From the NCBI GenBank assembly GCA_946997215.1, contig CAMPUL010000001.1:22592-86591 (forward strand): a DNA stretch of 64,000 bases. Reading direction: 5' to 3'. This stretch comes from Gardnerella vaginalis. Lineage in GTDB: Bacteria > Actinomycetota > Actinomycetes > Actinomycetales > Bifidobacteriaceae. A program made the position numbers and the translations under genes. Within the stretch, counting starts at the first letter, position 1. Each line of letters opens with the position of its first letter. The notes below the pieces were generated by a model. The model was given only the letters and a program-made list of their open reading frames with translations. It had not been told where the DNA came from and made no database searches. Below are positions 56,801 to 64,000 of this stretch, piece after piece.

Positions 56801-57418
56801 CCATTTTCTTGATTTTCCAACAAACTTATTTACATCAAAATCTATTCTCATATAGTGATTATTCTCCTTACTGTTTGAGCTTTTATTATCGCTTTTATTG
56901 CTTTCACTATTATCGCTAATATTGCTAGTATTGCTTTCGCGATTTTCACTATTTTCGCTATCTTCGCTAGTATCGCTATTTTTTGGCGAATCACCTTCGT
57001 TTTCTAGTTTTTTCTTAGCTTCTAATAGATCACTAAAGATGTCACCAATGCCATCATCGTCAGTATAATAGTCTGCCAAATCTTTTATTTTTTTTGCAAA
57101 CTTTGAAAAATTCTTATCTTTGTTTTCACTATTAGAATCATCTTTAGCAACATCTTTAGAAACAACTTTAGAAACAACATCATCACTGTTATTATCTTCA
57201 TCAATGCTTTCTATAACTACATCTTGATTGCTGGAATCATCCGTAGAAGTATCGGCAGAAGTATAGGCAGAATCATTATTTTGATTGCTCTTTTTCTTTC
57301 CATCGCTTGAATAATCGGAACGCTTATGCACTTTAGTGTTTTTAGGTTTTTTAGCCATATACGCGCCAAAAGCAGCCCATGCAACGCCAATGATTATTTC
57401 TATGATGACTTTCAACAT
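53807..57418 (-). CDS. UPF0182-family large membrane protein with an N-terminal acidic extension
   Basis: 1203 residues if read from the ATG at 57418. Residues 1-22 form a hydrophobic segment; residues 30-189 are Ser/Asn/Asp/Glu low complexity. From residue 190 (MRIDFDVNKFVGKSRKWRW) the UPF0182 core runs with about seven membrane helices and a large extracytoplasmic domain containing FSPNAPKYSIVG, FESDQILFSDRVTSDSQILYDR and LTLQTRGANKPVFSLVSTYIPAG. The C-terminal tail is low complexity. AAGGAG lies 12 nt before the in-frame ATG at 56851, so the core may also start there; no Shine-Dalgarno precedes 57418. Function of the family is unknown. Confidence 0.88.
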   Translation of the reverse strand: MLKVIIEIIIGVAWAAFGAYMAKKPKNTKVHKRSDYSSDGKKKSNQNNDSAYTSADTSTDDSSNQDVVIESIDEDNNSDDVVSKVVSKDVAKDDSNSENKDKNFSKFAKKIKDLADYYTDDDGIGDIFSDLLEAKKKLENEGDSPKNSDTSEDSENSENRESNTSNISDNSESNKSDNKSSNSKENNHYMRIDFDVNKFVGKSRKWRWIIVAIVVAIAFICSIIFGFSTFITDCMWYAQLGFESVIWIQLAAKIGVWALYALLMAAFGYLSAYIAIKKRPGSEDGVYVKEKGNILDTKKGISSKLAMHVAGVVSLIVGAVFGMQFYNHWVQILLMFNYQSFGIKDPQFGFDNGFYVFALPGLRLFTRAFIVLLAVSLLFSVITNALMGAVRITLPVGGKGIFNITKSARRQISAWFMLVVIFWSVLQILDVFAIVNLDGSKITGGSYTDMNAGVPSSIAMAVITLIVGIVITAWLLKSHALNGNVKIGTRFVVAVKAWRTPAIAVASLVVCAMVLSFAWPALLQRFKVAPNAQELEATYIQRNIDATKFAYGLNNVKKESYNATSEGKSGALAKEAESTAQIRLLDPQVTSPTFRQLQQSKQYYTFADTLSVDKYDIDGVSQDTVIAARELDLAGNDNRNWVNDHTVYTHGYGVVAAYGNKVTADGQPQFMEYGIPTQGKLTKLKKYEPRIYFSPNAPKYSIVGSPKGAAPWEFDYPTGSNGALTTFKGNGGPSVGNFFSKLLHAIRFESDQILFSDRVTSDSQILYDRDPKTRVSKVAPYLTLDGRVYPAVVDGRVKWIVDGYTTSDSYPYSQMTDFGQVTQDSTTTTSRSIKGLTNQRANYIRNSVKATVDAYDGSVDLYVWDKKDPVIKAWRSIFPGHYHDISKISGDLMSHIRYPESLFKVQRHLLAKYHVDSASQFFSGEDFWQTPVDPTESQSLQREDILQPPYYLTLQTRGANKPVFSLVSTYIPAGRSTREILTGFLSVNSDAGSVAGKVSENYGKLRLQELPKVSNVPGPGQAQNNFNANANVSKELNLLESGSTKVKRGNLLTLPLGGGLVYVEPVYVQSSGSTSYPLLKKVLVAFGDQVGFADTLDEALNQVFGGNSGANAGDASNNSGVNNIASNPKQKDSTKNSENGNKNANAKAGADFSAKAKMALKRAAQALKDSDAAMKSGDWQAYGKAQKELSDAISDAIKEDSGK

Positions 57419-57480
57419 AAAGTTAATATTACTATATTGATTATTTACAATCTACATTTTGTGTAGTCAAAAGTAATTAC

Positions 57481-57512
57481 AAAAAGCGCGCTCGCAAAAG
57501 TAGCGAACGCGC
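57481..57512 (-). terminator. terminator of the uracil-permease gene
   Basis: GCGCGCTCGC (57486-57495) with GCGAACGCGC (57503-57512), one G-T pair, loop AAAAGTA; on the minus strand TTTTTGT follows. Confidence 0.85.
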
Positions 57513-57548
57513 CTGATTTGATTAAATTAAATCATGTAAGCATTTAAG

Positions 57549-58838
57549 CTAAGCAACATCTGGATCGTCTTTAGCGATTGTTCCAGTGAGCTTTCCAATT
57601 GCTTTCATAATGTGGTACACAACCAACACCACAACAGTGCCGATTGCAATACCGTTGAACTGAATTCCAGAAACAGCAAATTGGAAGTTAGCAATGCCAA
57701 TAATCATAACGATTGCAGCAATCATAATGTTAACTGGCTTATCGAAGTTCACTTTGTTCTCTACCCAAATGCGCACGCCAATCATGCCAATCATGCCGTA
57801 AAGCAAAGTGGTTACACCGCCCAAAACGCCTGCTGGAATGGAGTTTACAATTGCACCAAACTTTGGGCAAAGGCTTAATACGAATGCAAAGAATGCAGCG
57901 CACCAATAAGCGGCAGTAGAATACACTTTTGTTGCAGCCATAACGCCAATGTTTTCGCCATAAGTCGTAGTGCCGCAACCACCAAAGCAGCCAGCGATTG
58001 CAGTGCCTAAGCCGTCTGCAAACAAAGCTGTACCAATCTTGGAATCGTAGTCGCGGCCAGTCATTTGAGCTACAGACTTAACGTGACCAACGTTTTCTGC
58101 AATAAGAACGAGCACAACTGGCAAGAACATAAGCAAAACAGAGAAGTCAACTTGCGGAGTGTGGAACTTAGGGAAGCCAATCCAAGCTGCTTGCTCAATC
58201 TTGCTAAAGTCAACTTGACCCTGGAAGCATGCATACGCGTAGCCAACAAGAACACCAAGCAAGATGTTCAATCGCCCAAGAAGACCGCGGAAAATCACTG
58301 CAATAAGCATAACTGCAACCAAAGTTACCAAAGCAGTGTCTGGAGCCTTTTGGAAGTTGCCCCAAACAGCTGGTCCCAAGTTAAAGCCAATGATTGCAAC
58401 AATTGCACCGTTAACAACAGGAGGCATAATAATGTCAATCCACTTTGCTCCTGCAAAATGCACAAGCACACCGATTAGCGCAAGAAGCAAACCAGTGCAC
58501 ATAATGCCAAAGCTTGCTACAGCAATGCCCTTATGTGCTGCAGTTACAGCCATAACAGGTGCTATAAGACCAAAAGAGCTTCCTAAATAACTAGGAAGCT
58601 TATTTGCGTTAATAAGTAAGAACAGTGCCGTGGAAAGAGCCGTGAACATTAAAGTAGTAGACGGATCAAAGCCTGTAAGAATTGGCACTAAGAATGTTGC
58701 GCCAAACATAGCAATAACATGCTGAGCGCCAATACCAGCAGTACGAGTCCAAGTTAAACGCTCATCTGGCTCTACTACTTCTCCTGGCTTCAAAGTTTTT
58801 CCGTCTCCATGAAGCTGCCATGTAAACAACGATTTCAT
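57549..58838 (-). CDS. NCS2-family uracil/xanthine permease
   Basis: About 429-residue transporter with some twelve helices. The NCS2 landmarks FGLIAPVMAVTAAHKG, LGTAIAGCFGGCGTTTYGENIGVMAATKV and IPAGVLGGVTTLLYGMI are intact; the GGCGTTTYGENIG form points towards uracil (UraA-like) rather than urate. It may supply uracil alongside the de novo pyr genes. The ATG at 58838 has AAGGAG 6 nt upstream; the upstream extension is leader RNA. Confidence 0.9.
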   Translation of the reverse strand: MKSLFTWQLHGDGKTLKPGEVVEPDERLTWTRTAGIGAQHVIAMFGATFLVPILTGFDPSTTLMFTALSTALFLLINANKLPSYLGSSFGLIAPVMAVTAAHKGIAVASFGIMCTGLLLALIGVLVHFAGAKWIDIIMPPVVNGAIVAIIGFNLGPAVWGNFQKAPDTALVTLVAVMLIAVIFRGLLGRLNILLGVLVGYAYACFQGQVDFSKIEQAAWIGFPKFHTPQVDFSVLLMFLPVVLVLIAENVGHVKSVAQMTGRDYDSKIGTALFADGLGTAIAGCFGGCGTTTYGENIGVMAATKVYSTAAYWCAAFFAFVLSLCPKFGAIVNSIPAGVLGGVTTLLYGMIGMIGVRIWVENKVNFDKPVNIMIAAIVMIIGIANFQFAVSGIQFNGIAIGTVVVLVVYHIMKAIGKLTGTIAKDDPDVA

Positions 58839-58914
58839 CGTTTTCTCCTTGCATAAAACAAGTTTATATATACGTTTGTGATTGAAAAACAACCACCAAA
58901 ACAAGCGCCAGCTT

Positions 58915-58991
58915 AAAAAAAAAAACAAGCACTACTTGTGCGCAGGTTTGGCAGATTTTGCAGAGGCTATACCAACCGCCGCCCCCTAGCC
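58915..58991 (-). promoter_or_regulatory. GC-rich leader with U-tract upstream of the uracil permease
   Basis: On the minus strand GGCTA (58991-58987)/TAGCC (58969-58965) forms a hairpin whose loop contains GGTTGG (58977-58972); the downstream CCAAACC (58951-58945) can pair with that loop, as a pseudoknot or an alternative fold. Then ACAAG/CTTGT and eleven U residues (58925-58915) follow, resembling an attenuator. The stem is short (5 bp), so termination is uncertain. It matches no riboswitch I recognise. Confidence 0.4.
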
Positions 58992-59182
58992 AAGTGGTCA
59001 TTCTAATGTACTAATCACAAAGTGTCGAGACAATTTGAAAAATAATAAATTTATAAATTTGTTTTGTTGAAATATCAAGGAAAATCGGTGTGTCGAAAAC
59101 GCATCAAACACCACTAATTATTACTCATAAAAGTTTATAAACATAAACTTTTGCTTATGTATTAGATTCGCTTATTACAATC
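58992..59182. other. intergenic region with TGTCGA words
   Basis: No gene is seen. It contains GTGTCGAGACA (59022-59032), an A/T-rich stretch, GTTGAAATATCAAGG (59066-59080) and GTGTCGAAAA (59090-59099). The latter two words also occur inverted near 33473-33506. The -10/-35 elements for the uracil permease probably lie here. Confidence 0.4.
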
Positions 59183-59545
59183 TTAATTTTGCAAAACATT
59201 TTGAATGTAATCTTTTAATACAATTGCATGATTTATACGCGGATCTTTCGCTCCATATAAAAATGTTACTTTTTTATTTTTTCTACATATATCTACTATT
59301 TGGTTTACACAATCTTGATTCTCGTCTAGCTCTTCAACATAACGATTAGAAAATTCGTTAAAACGCTCAGGCTTATGGCTAAACCATTTTCGCAAATCAC
59401 TTGATGGAGCAATATCTTTACACCACAAATCAAGATTTGCTTTTTCTTTACTTATGCCTCTAGGCCACAATCTATCTACTAATACTCGCAAGCCATCATG
59501 TTCATCAAATGATTCATAAACGCGTTTAATTTGAATATTGCACAT
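59183..59545 (-). CDS. DUF488-family protein, YeaO-like
   Basis: 120-residue soluble protein close to E. coli YeaO: MCNIQIKRVYESFDEHDGLRVLVDRLWPRGISKEK, then LRKWFSHKPERFNEFSNRYVEEL and VTFLYGAKDPRINHAIVL. The family is of unknown biochemical function and contains conserved basic and His residues. The ATG at 59545 is preceded by AGAGGT and is preferred to the one at 59569. Confidence 0.88.
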   Translation of the reverse strand: MCNIQIKRVYESFDEHDGLRVLVDRLWPRGISKEKANLDLWCKDIAPSSDLRKWFSHKPERFNEFSNRYVEELDENQDCVNQIVDICRKNKKVTFLYGAKDPRINHAIVLKDYIQNVLQN

Positions 59546-59784
59546 AATTACCTCTTTAACTACATACAATGATTACACAATTATGATTTTTTTCAACAAG
59601 ATTTAATTAAGCGCAATCTAAATGGAACTAATACAAAACTACGATATGTTTTTATCAAATATGTTTTATTCTGTGATTTTTAATATAGGCGTGTCGATTG
59701 CCATTGCAACAAAATGCTAGAAAATGTGTAATATTTTTGAATTTTTGTTCATTTTTGTCCGATTATGGGAGAATAATTGGCTAA

Positions 59785-60846
59785 ATGGTTAATTTCTTTG
59801 ATACATGGAAAAAGAAAATCTGCACAACAAACATGGCTCTTATAGCTGTGCTTACACTTCTAGCTTCCTTAATTGGCAGCTGGCTCAAGCAATTCCCAGG
59901 CCTAAGCCTTTTGGGAGCTCTTATTATTGCGTTGCTTATTGGCATGGCTCTGCAGCTGCCTTTGCACGTATACAAGTTGAACAATGATTCTAGACGAGCA
60001 GGCGTTAAATCATCTGCTGGCCTAATCGCAAATAAGCTACTTAGACTAGGCATTATTTTGCTCGGCTTTAAGCTAAATTTGCACGTTCTATTTACTCAAG
60101 GATTAAAGTGCTTGCCAATCGCAGCTGTACTCGTTGCTGTTATGGTTTGCGTTACATACAATATTGCAAAACTTCTTAAGGTTAGCCCTCAACTTGCAAT
60201 GCTAACTGCAGGAGGCACAAGCATTTGCGGAGCTGCAGCTGTTATGGGTCTTTCGGGATCTATGCCCGTTCTTCCGCAAGAAGAGGACGAAAAAGAACAA
60301 AACGAAGTTATGGCTGTTGCAACAGTTGCAATAATGGGCACAATTTATGCTTTGGCAGAAATCTTTATTCTTCCTCATTTTGGAATGACTAAGCAGCAAC
60401 TTGGAATTGCTGCTGGAGCGTCCCTTCACGAAATCGCACACGCCGTTGCAGCAGGCGGAGCTTTTGGAAGCATTGACATTGCAACAATCATGAAGCTTAC
60501 ACGAGTTCTTATGCTTGTTCCTACATCAATCTTTATTGCAATTTGGTGGAACGCTCGCCACAGCCAAGTAGAAGATAACGGAAAGCGCAAAATCAACTTC
60601 CCATGGTTTATGCTTGGATTTATTGCAGCATCCGTTATTGGTACGTATGTGCCTTTTGTTTCGTCTTACGCATCCCTCCTTGTTGACGCAGGATACGTCT
60701 TCCTTGGAATGGCTATGGCTGCTCTTGGAATCAACGTAAACTTTAGAGTTATATTTAAGCAAGGAAAAGCAGCATTCTTAGCAAGCTTCTTAGCTTCTAT
60801 TCTTTTAGTTGCGTTAGCTTGTGGTGCAAGTATTTTGTTCTTCTAA
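59785..60846 (+). CDS. YeiH-family (UPF0324) putative sulfate exporter
   Basis: 353-residue membrane protein with about ten helices. Typical landmarks of the YeiH/PSE family are GLSLLGALIIALLIGMALQ, RLGIILLGFKLNLHVLF, LTAGGTSICGAAAVMGLSG and AAGASLHEIAHAVAAGGAFG. Transport of sulfate or sulfite is assumed in annotation but not shown. GGGAG lies 13 nt before the ATG, longer than ideal. The gene stands alone between divergent neighbours and ends in a terminator. Confidence 0.88.
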   Translation: MVNFFDTWKKKICTTNMALIAVLTLLASLIGSWLKQFPGLSLLGALIIALLIGMALQLPLHVYKLNNDSRRAGVKSSAGLIANKLLRLGIILLGFKLNLHVLFTQGLKCLPIAAVLVAVMVCVTYNIAKLLKVSPQLAMLTAGGTSICGAAAVMGLSGSMPVLPQEEDEKEQNEVMAVATVAIMGTIYALAEIFILPHFGMTKQQLGIAAGASLHEIAHAVAAGGAFGSIDIATIMKLTRVLMLVPTSIFIAIWWNARHSQVEDNGKRKINFPWFMLGFIAASVIGTYVPFVSSYASLLVDAGYVFLGMAMAALGINVNFRVIFKQGKAAFLASFLASILLVALACGASILFF

Positions 60847-60876
60847 TAAACAAGAGAAGATAAAACAAACACAAAC

Positions 60877-60917
60877 AAAAATCAGGGGATTCCATTTTGA
60901 AATCTCCTGATTTTTTA
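60877..60917. terminator. bidirectional terminator between yeiH-like and L,D-transpeptidase genes
   Basis: AAAAATCAGGGGATT pairs with AATCTCCTGATTTTT (one G-T), short loop and A/T runs on both sides. Confidence 0.88.
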
Positions 60918-60961
60918 TATCTATTGCTTACACAAATGCTTCTAGATAACTCCAAAACAGA

Positions 60962-61786
60962 TTATTCAATATGCACTGCTGTTCCGTCTGGAATATTCGT
61001 ATAAAACCAATTAGCATCTGGAACACTTAGTCGCACACATCCGTGCGATGCAGGAGCCCCAAGTTTTTGCGCTTCTTCTACAATATAATCGCCAAAATTA
61101 GCGCGAGTTGGAACAGAGTGGAACAAATACTTTGCTCCTATAAAACCAACCCAATAGTCTCCACCCATTCCTTCGATTCTATTGTAAAAGTGGTATCCCC
61201 TACGTCCTATTCTAAAATCGCCCTTAGGTGTGGAGTTATTCATTCCAGAGCTAACAATCATTGTATAAACAAGATTATTATTCGCATAAATATAAACACG
61301 TTGTTTTTTAAGGTCTACATTTATTTGCAAATGATTTGCATCTATCCCAAAAAGATTTGGATATTGACCGCCTGTGGATATTTTCCATAAGTTAGAAAAA
61401 TCAATTGCATTCGCATTTTGATTTTGCGCATTAGAACTATCTTTGGACTTATCTTTGGACTTACGCTCTAATGGCGTCTTTTTTGCTTTCGACTTTGCGT
61501 CAAAATTATCGCCTTTTTTACTTTTTACATTACTTAAAGCGGAATCAAGCTTGTTTGACTTAAAATATTGCGCTTTTAGATTTACTAAAATACGCTTATT
61601 AGCTTCTTGAACAACATGCGATACTTGGAATCCAACAAAACTAAAGAAGACCAAAACAATTAGAAAAGCAATAACGCGCTTGTAGAAAATTTTGCGATTT
61701 TTTGGAGATTTTAAGCTAATAACATATTTCACTAATCGCGCAATAAGCGACTTTAGAACGCTTTTGAAAGCATAAAATATTTTCAT
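60962..61786 (-). CDS. L,D-transpeptidase (YkuD domain)
   Basis: 274-residue membrane-anchored enzyme. A basic N terminus and one helix (about 35-58) precede a Lys/Ser/Asp linker and the YkuD domain (about 145-274), starting HLQINVDLKKQRVYIYANN. The active site APASHGCVRLSVPDANW has the catalytic Cys and conserved His. It may make 3-3 crosslinks or attach proteins to peptidoglycan. GGAG lies before the ATG. Confidence 0.9.
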   Translation of the reverse strand: MKIFYAFKSVLKSLIARLVKYVISLKSPKNRKIFYKRVIAFLIVLVFFSFVGFQVSHVVQEANKRILVNLKAQYFKSNKLDSALSNVKSKKGDNFDAKSKAKKTPLERKSKDKSKDSSNAQNQNANAIDFSNLWKISTGGQYPNLFGIDANHLQINVDLKKQRVYIYANNNLVYTMIVSSGMNNSTPKGDFRIGRRGYHFYNRIEGMGGDYWVGFIGAKYLFHSVPTRANFGDYIVEEAQKLGAPASHGCVRLSVPDANWFYTNIPDGTAVHIE

Positions 61787-61802
61787 AAAATCTCCATAAT
61801 AA

Positions 61803-61853
61803 ACAAAATAAAGGCGCTACTTCGATACTATACTATAGTGCCTAAGCAGCGCC
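61803..61853 (-). terminator. likely terminator of ychF
   Basis: GGCGCT (61813-61818) with AGCGCC (61848-61853) and an inner AT-rich stem; TTTATTTTG follows on the minus strand. Confidence 0.55.
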
Positions 61854-61885
61854 GTTACACATTAATATGATTATTGTTTAACTAA

Positions 61886-62974
61886 TCACACATTAAACTT
61901 AAATTCAACAATATCTCCGTCTTGCATAACGTAATCGCGGCCTTCCAGACGAAGCTTTCCTTCTTCTTTGATTTTTGCCATGGAGCCTTGAGCCTCAACA
62001 AAATCATTGTAAGAAACAACTTCTGCTTTAATAAAGCCACGCTCAAAATCAGTGTGAATAACGCCTGCAGCTTGAGGAGCTGTCCAACCTTTATGAATCT
62101 GCCATGCGTGAACTTCTTTAACGCCAGCCGTCAAATAGGTTTGAAGCCCTAGAATGTCAAAACCAACGCGTGCAAGCTGATCCAATCCAGATTCTTGCAA
62201 GCCTGCATCTGCAAGCATTTCTCTAGCATCCGCCTCATCAAGCTCAGTAAGCTCCGACTCAAATTGCGCGTTAAGAAAAATCGCCTTTGCAGGAGCTACA
62301 GACTCTGCTAGCTTAGACTTCAAAGAGTCATCCGAAAGCTCTGAATCGTCAACGTTAAACACGTAAATAAAAGGCTTAGCAGTAAGCAAGTGCAAATCGT
62401 AAACGTCGTCTTTATTAATCAACTTCTCATTATGAGCCTGATCAATCGTCTTACCAGATTCAAGAATCTCCTTAGCTTTATTTACAGCATTTACGTATTC
62501 TTGAGTAACTTTTTTGCCGCGTAAATCTTTTTCTAACTTTGGCAAAGCATTCTCGATTGTTTGCAAATCCGCAAGAATAAGCTCCGTGTTGATTGTGTCA
62601 ATATCATCTGCAGGATCTACCTTGCCATTAACGTGCACAATGTCATCATCGTTAAACGCGCGAACAACTTCGCAAATAGCATCTGCTTCACGAATATTAG
62701 CAAGGAACTTGTTTCCCAAGCCTTCGCCTTCGCTTGCACCCTTAACGATTCCTGCAATATCAACAAATGTAACGGTTGCTGGAACGATTTTCTCGGTTTT
62801 AACAAGCTTTGCTAAAACAGGCAAACGTTTGTCTGGCAAAGGAACAATACCAGTATTTGGCTCGATTGTTGCAAACGGATAATTTTCCGCTAAAACGTTG
62901 TTTCGTGTTAGCGCATTAAACATAGTTGATTTACCAACGTTAGGCAAACCTACGATTCCAATTGTTAAAGACAT
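61886..62974 (-). CDS. ychF: ribosome-binding ATPase YchF
   Basis: 362-residue Obg-family P-loop protein that binds the ribosome and prefers ATP. G1 is GLPNVGKSTMFN, G3 VDIAGIVKGASEGEGLGN, and the C-terminal TGS domain ends MQDGDIVEFKFNV. FLANIREADAICEVVRAF is the usual central motif. AGGT precedes the ATG. It has no unusual features. Confidence 0.96.
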   Translation of the reverse strand: MSLTIGIVGLPNVGKSTMFNALTRNNVLAENYPFATIEPNTGIVPLPDKRLPVLAKLVKTEKIVPATVTFVDIAGIVKGASEGEGLGNKFLANIREADAICEVVRAFNDDDIVHVNGKVDPADDIDTINTELILADLQTIENALPKLEKDLRGKKVTQEYVNAVNKAKEILESGKTIDQAHNEKLINKDDVYDLHLLTAKPFIYVFNVDDSELSDDSLKSKLAESVAPAKAIFLNAQFESELTELDEADAREMLADAGLQESGLDQLARVGFDILGLQTYLTAGVKEVHAWQIHKGWTAPQAAGVIHTDFERGFIKAEVVSYNDFVEAQGSMAKIKEEGKLRLEGRDYVMQDGDIVEFKFNV

Positions 62975-63030
62975 ATTACCTACTTTAGACCAGCTAGCGG
63001 AAGTGACTACACTACTATACTCGTATTGTT

Positions 63031-63834
63031 TTATTTTTGTTGAATTGCATCAACCGCGCTAATAACATCTCCCCTAAAACCACATGATTCTAGCTTTGCA
63101 ACACCTCGAATCGTAGTGCCACCAGGAGAGCATACTGCGTCTTTCATAGCACCTGGGTGAACACGCGTATCCATATACAACGCACCTACCCCTTCAATCA
63201 TCTTTGCAGCCAAACGATATGCGCAATCTCGCTTTAGACCATACTTTACGCCAGCATCTGCTAAAGCTTCCATGTACATAGCTGTAAAAGCTGGAGCGCA
63301 GCTAGAAATACACATTGCAATATTCATGTGCTCGCTATCTACTCGTTCAACTAAAGATATAGGCTCAAAAATCGCGTTAAAAGATTCTAGTTGACTATCT
63401 GTTAGCGTATTTTCATTTTCTGCTAAAGTGACTCCTTGGCAAACTGCGATTGGCGTGTTTGGAATAATGCATTGCACATTAGCATCTTTTCCAAGTAGAT
63501 TCTGGTAACGCTTAAGAGTCCAGCCTGCTGCAACGGAAATAATTGCTATTTTTCTATCCACAATAGTTTTTGCAATAGGATGCAAAACTTCTTCAATCTG
63601 ATTTGGTTTTACAGCCAAAATTAAAACATTGCTAGAATCGCAAACTTCCTGCACGCTTTTTAACGCTTTTACTCCAAATTTGCTTGCATTATTAACAAGT
63701 TTTTCAAAGTGTGCCGCGCTTGCAACCATATCTTTGCCTTGCAAAACATTAGCGCGAATCAAGCCTTGCGCAATCGCTTGAGCCATGTTTCCAAAGCCAA
63801 TAAATCCAACGGTTCCAATTGAGTTAGAACTCAT
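63031..63834 (-). CDS. proC: pyrroline-5-carboxylate reductase
   Basis: NAD(P)H-dependent last step of proline synthesis. 267 residues; the Rossmann motif is VGFIGFGNMAQAIAQGL, and VLAVKPNQIEEVL, MPNTP-like IIPNTPIAV and VCSPGGTTIRGVAKLE (substrate site) are intact. AAGGGG lies 7 nt before the ATG. It stands 57 bp before ychF on the same strand. Confidence 0.96.
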   Translation of the reverse strand: MSSNSIGTVGFIGFGNMAQAIAQGLIRANVLQGKDMVASAAHFEKLVNNASKFGVKALKSVQEVCDSSNVLILAVKPNQIEEVLHPIAKTIVDRKIAIISVAAGWTLKRYQNLLGKDANVQCIIPNTPIAVCQGVTLAENENTLTDSQLESFNAIFEPISLVERVDSEHMNIAMCISSCAPAFTAMYMEALADAGVKYGLKRDCAYRLAAKMIEGVGALYMDTRVHPGAMKDAVCSPGGTTIRGVAKLESCGFRGDVISAVDAIQQK

Positions 63835-63900
63835 TAACCAATCCCCTTAATATCTAAACACTAAAACAAACACTAAATAAACACTAACTTTTTATTAAGC

Positions 63901-63972
63901 ATCTAATCATTTGTATATATAACTTGTATATCTAATCATTTGTATATATAACTTGTATATCTAATCATTTGT
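63901..63972. repeat. 29-bp tandem repeat upstream of proC
   Basis: About 2.5 copies of a 29-bp unit beginning ATCTAATCATTTGTATATAT start at 63901, 63930 and 63959. The unit is AT-rich. The rest of the right edge of the window to 64000 holds no gene I can see. Confidence 0.9.
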
Positions 63973-64000
63973 TAGGTACTTTAATCAAAAGTTACTTATC

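Overview
The window is a 64 kb piece of a low-GC actinobacterial chromosome. AT-rich codon use, together with family-typical actinobacterial genes (GlnE adenylyltransferase, TrmI, an eno-ftsB-DUF501-Ppx block, a UPF0182 protein, a KMGKS-type LeuRS), points to the Bifidobacteriaceae, most likely Gardnerella or a close low-GC relative. The assignment rests on gene content and remembered protein similarity, not on a search. I see no insertion sequence, prophage, integrase or CRISPR array. Most genes read leftwards (minus strand).

Layout. 1-8 kb: a putative surface protein, then the minus-strand pyrimidine cluster pyrB-pyrC-pyrF-pyrK-pyrD-pyrE, which makes UMP from carbamoyl phosphate. PyrB carries the zinc-binding end of PyrI as a C-terminal fusion, and no allosteric domain is visible. 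8-15 kb: metE-metF (methionine synthesis) and glnE (control of glutamine synthetase). 15-20 kb: a SixA-like phosphatase, trmI, and the tsaE-tsaB-rimI-tsaD block for tRNA t6A modification. 20-27 kb: holA, comEC, comEA and leuS. 27-31 kb: a plus-strand group of two small membrane proteins, a fructosamine-kinase-like protein and a sugar-binding-type lipoprotein. 31-37 kb: an acyl-CoA ligase, a degenerate M23 protein, tRNA-Asn, a repeat-tailed surface protein, an amino-acid permease behind a lysine riboswitch, and a TRIC/YadS-type membrane protein. 37-44 kb: ilvE, tRNA-Leu, a DUF501-Ppx/GppA fusion, ftsB, an L-2-hydroxyacid dehydrogenase and eno.

44-54 kb: a plus-strand ABC transporter operon behind a TPP riboswitch (permease, lipoprotein, ATPase), then minus-strand pth and mfd, and a second NMT1/ThiY-like lipoprotein divergent from its own permease, with no ATPase of its own in the window. 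The two systems together suggest salvage of thiamine or its precursors. 54-64 kb: a UPF0182 membrane protein, a uracil/xanthine-type permease, a YeaO-like DUF488 protein, a YeiH-type transporter, an L,D-transpeptidase, ychF and proC.

The most unusual items are the PyrB-PyrI(zinc) fusion, two GC-rich structured leaders that match no riboswitch I recognise (upstream of the ThiY-like gene and of the uracil permease), an M23 protein that has lost the HxH motif, two surface proteins with the same architecture, and several short dispersed or tandem repeats.
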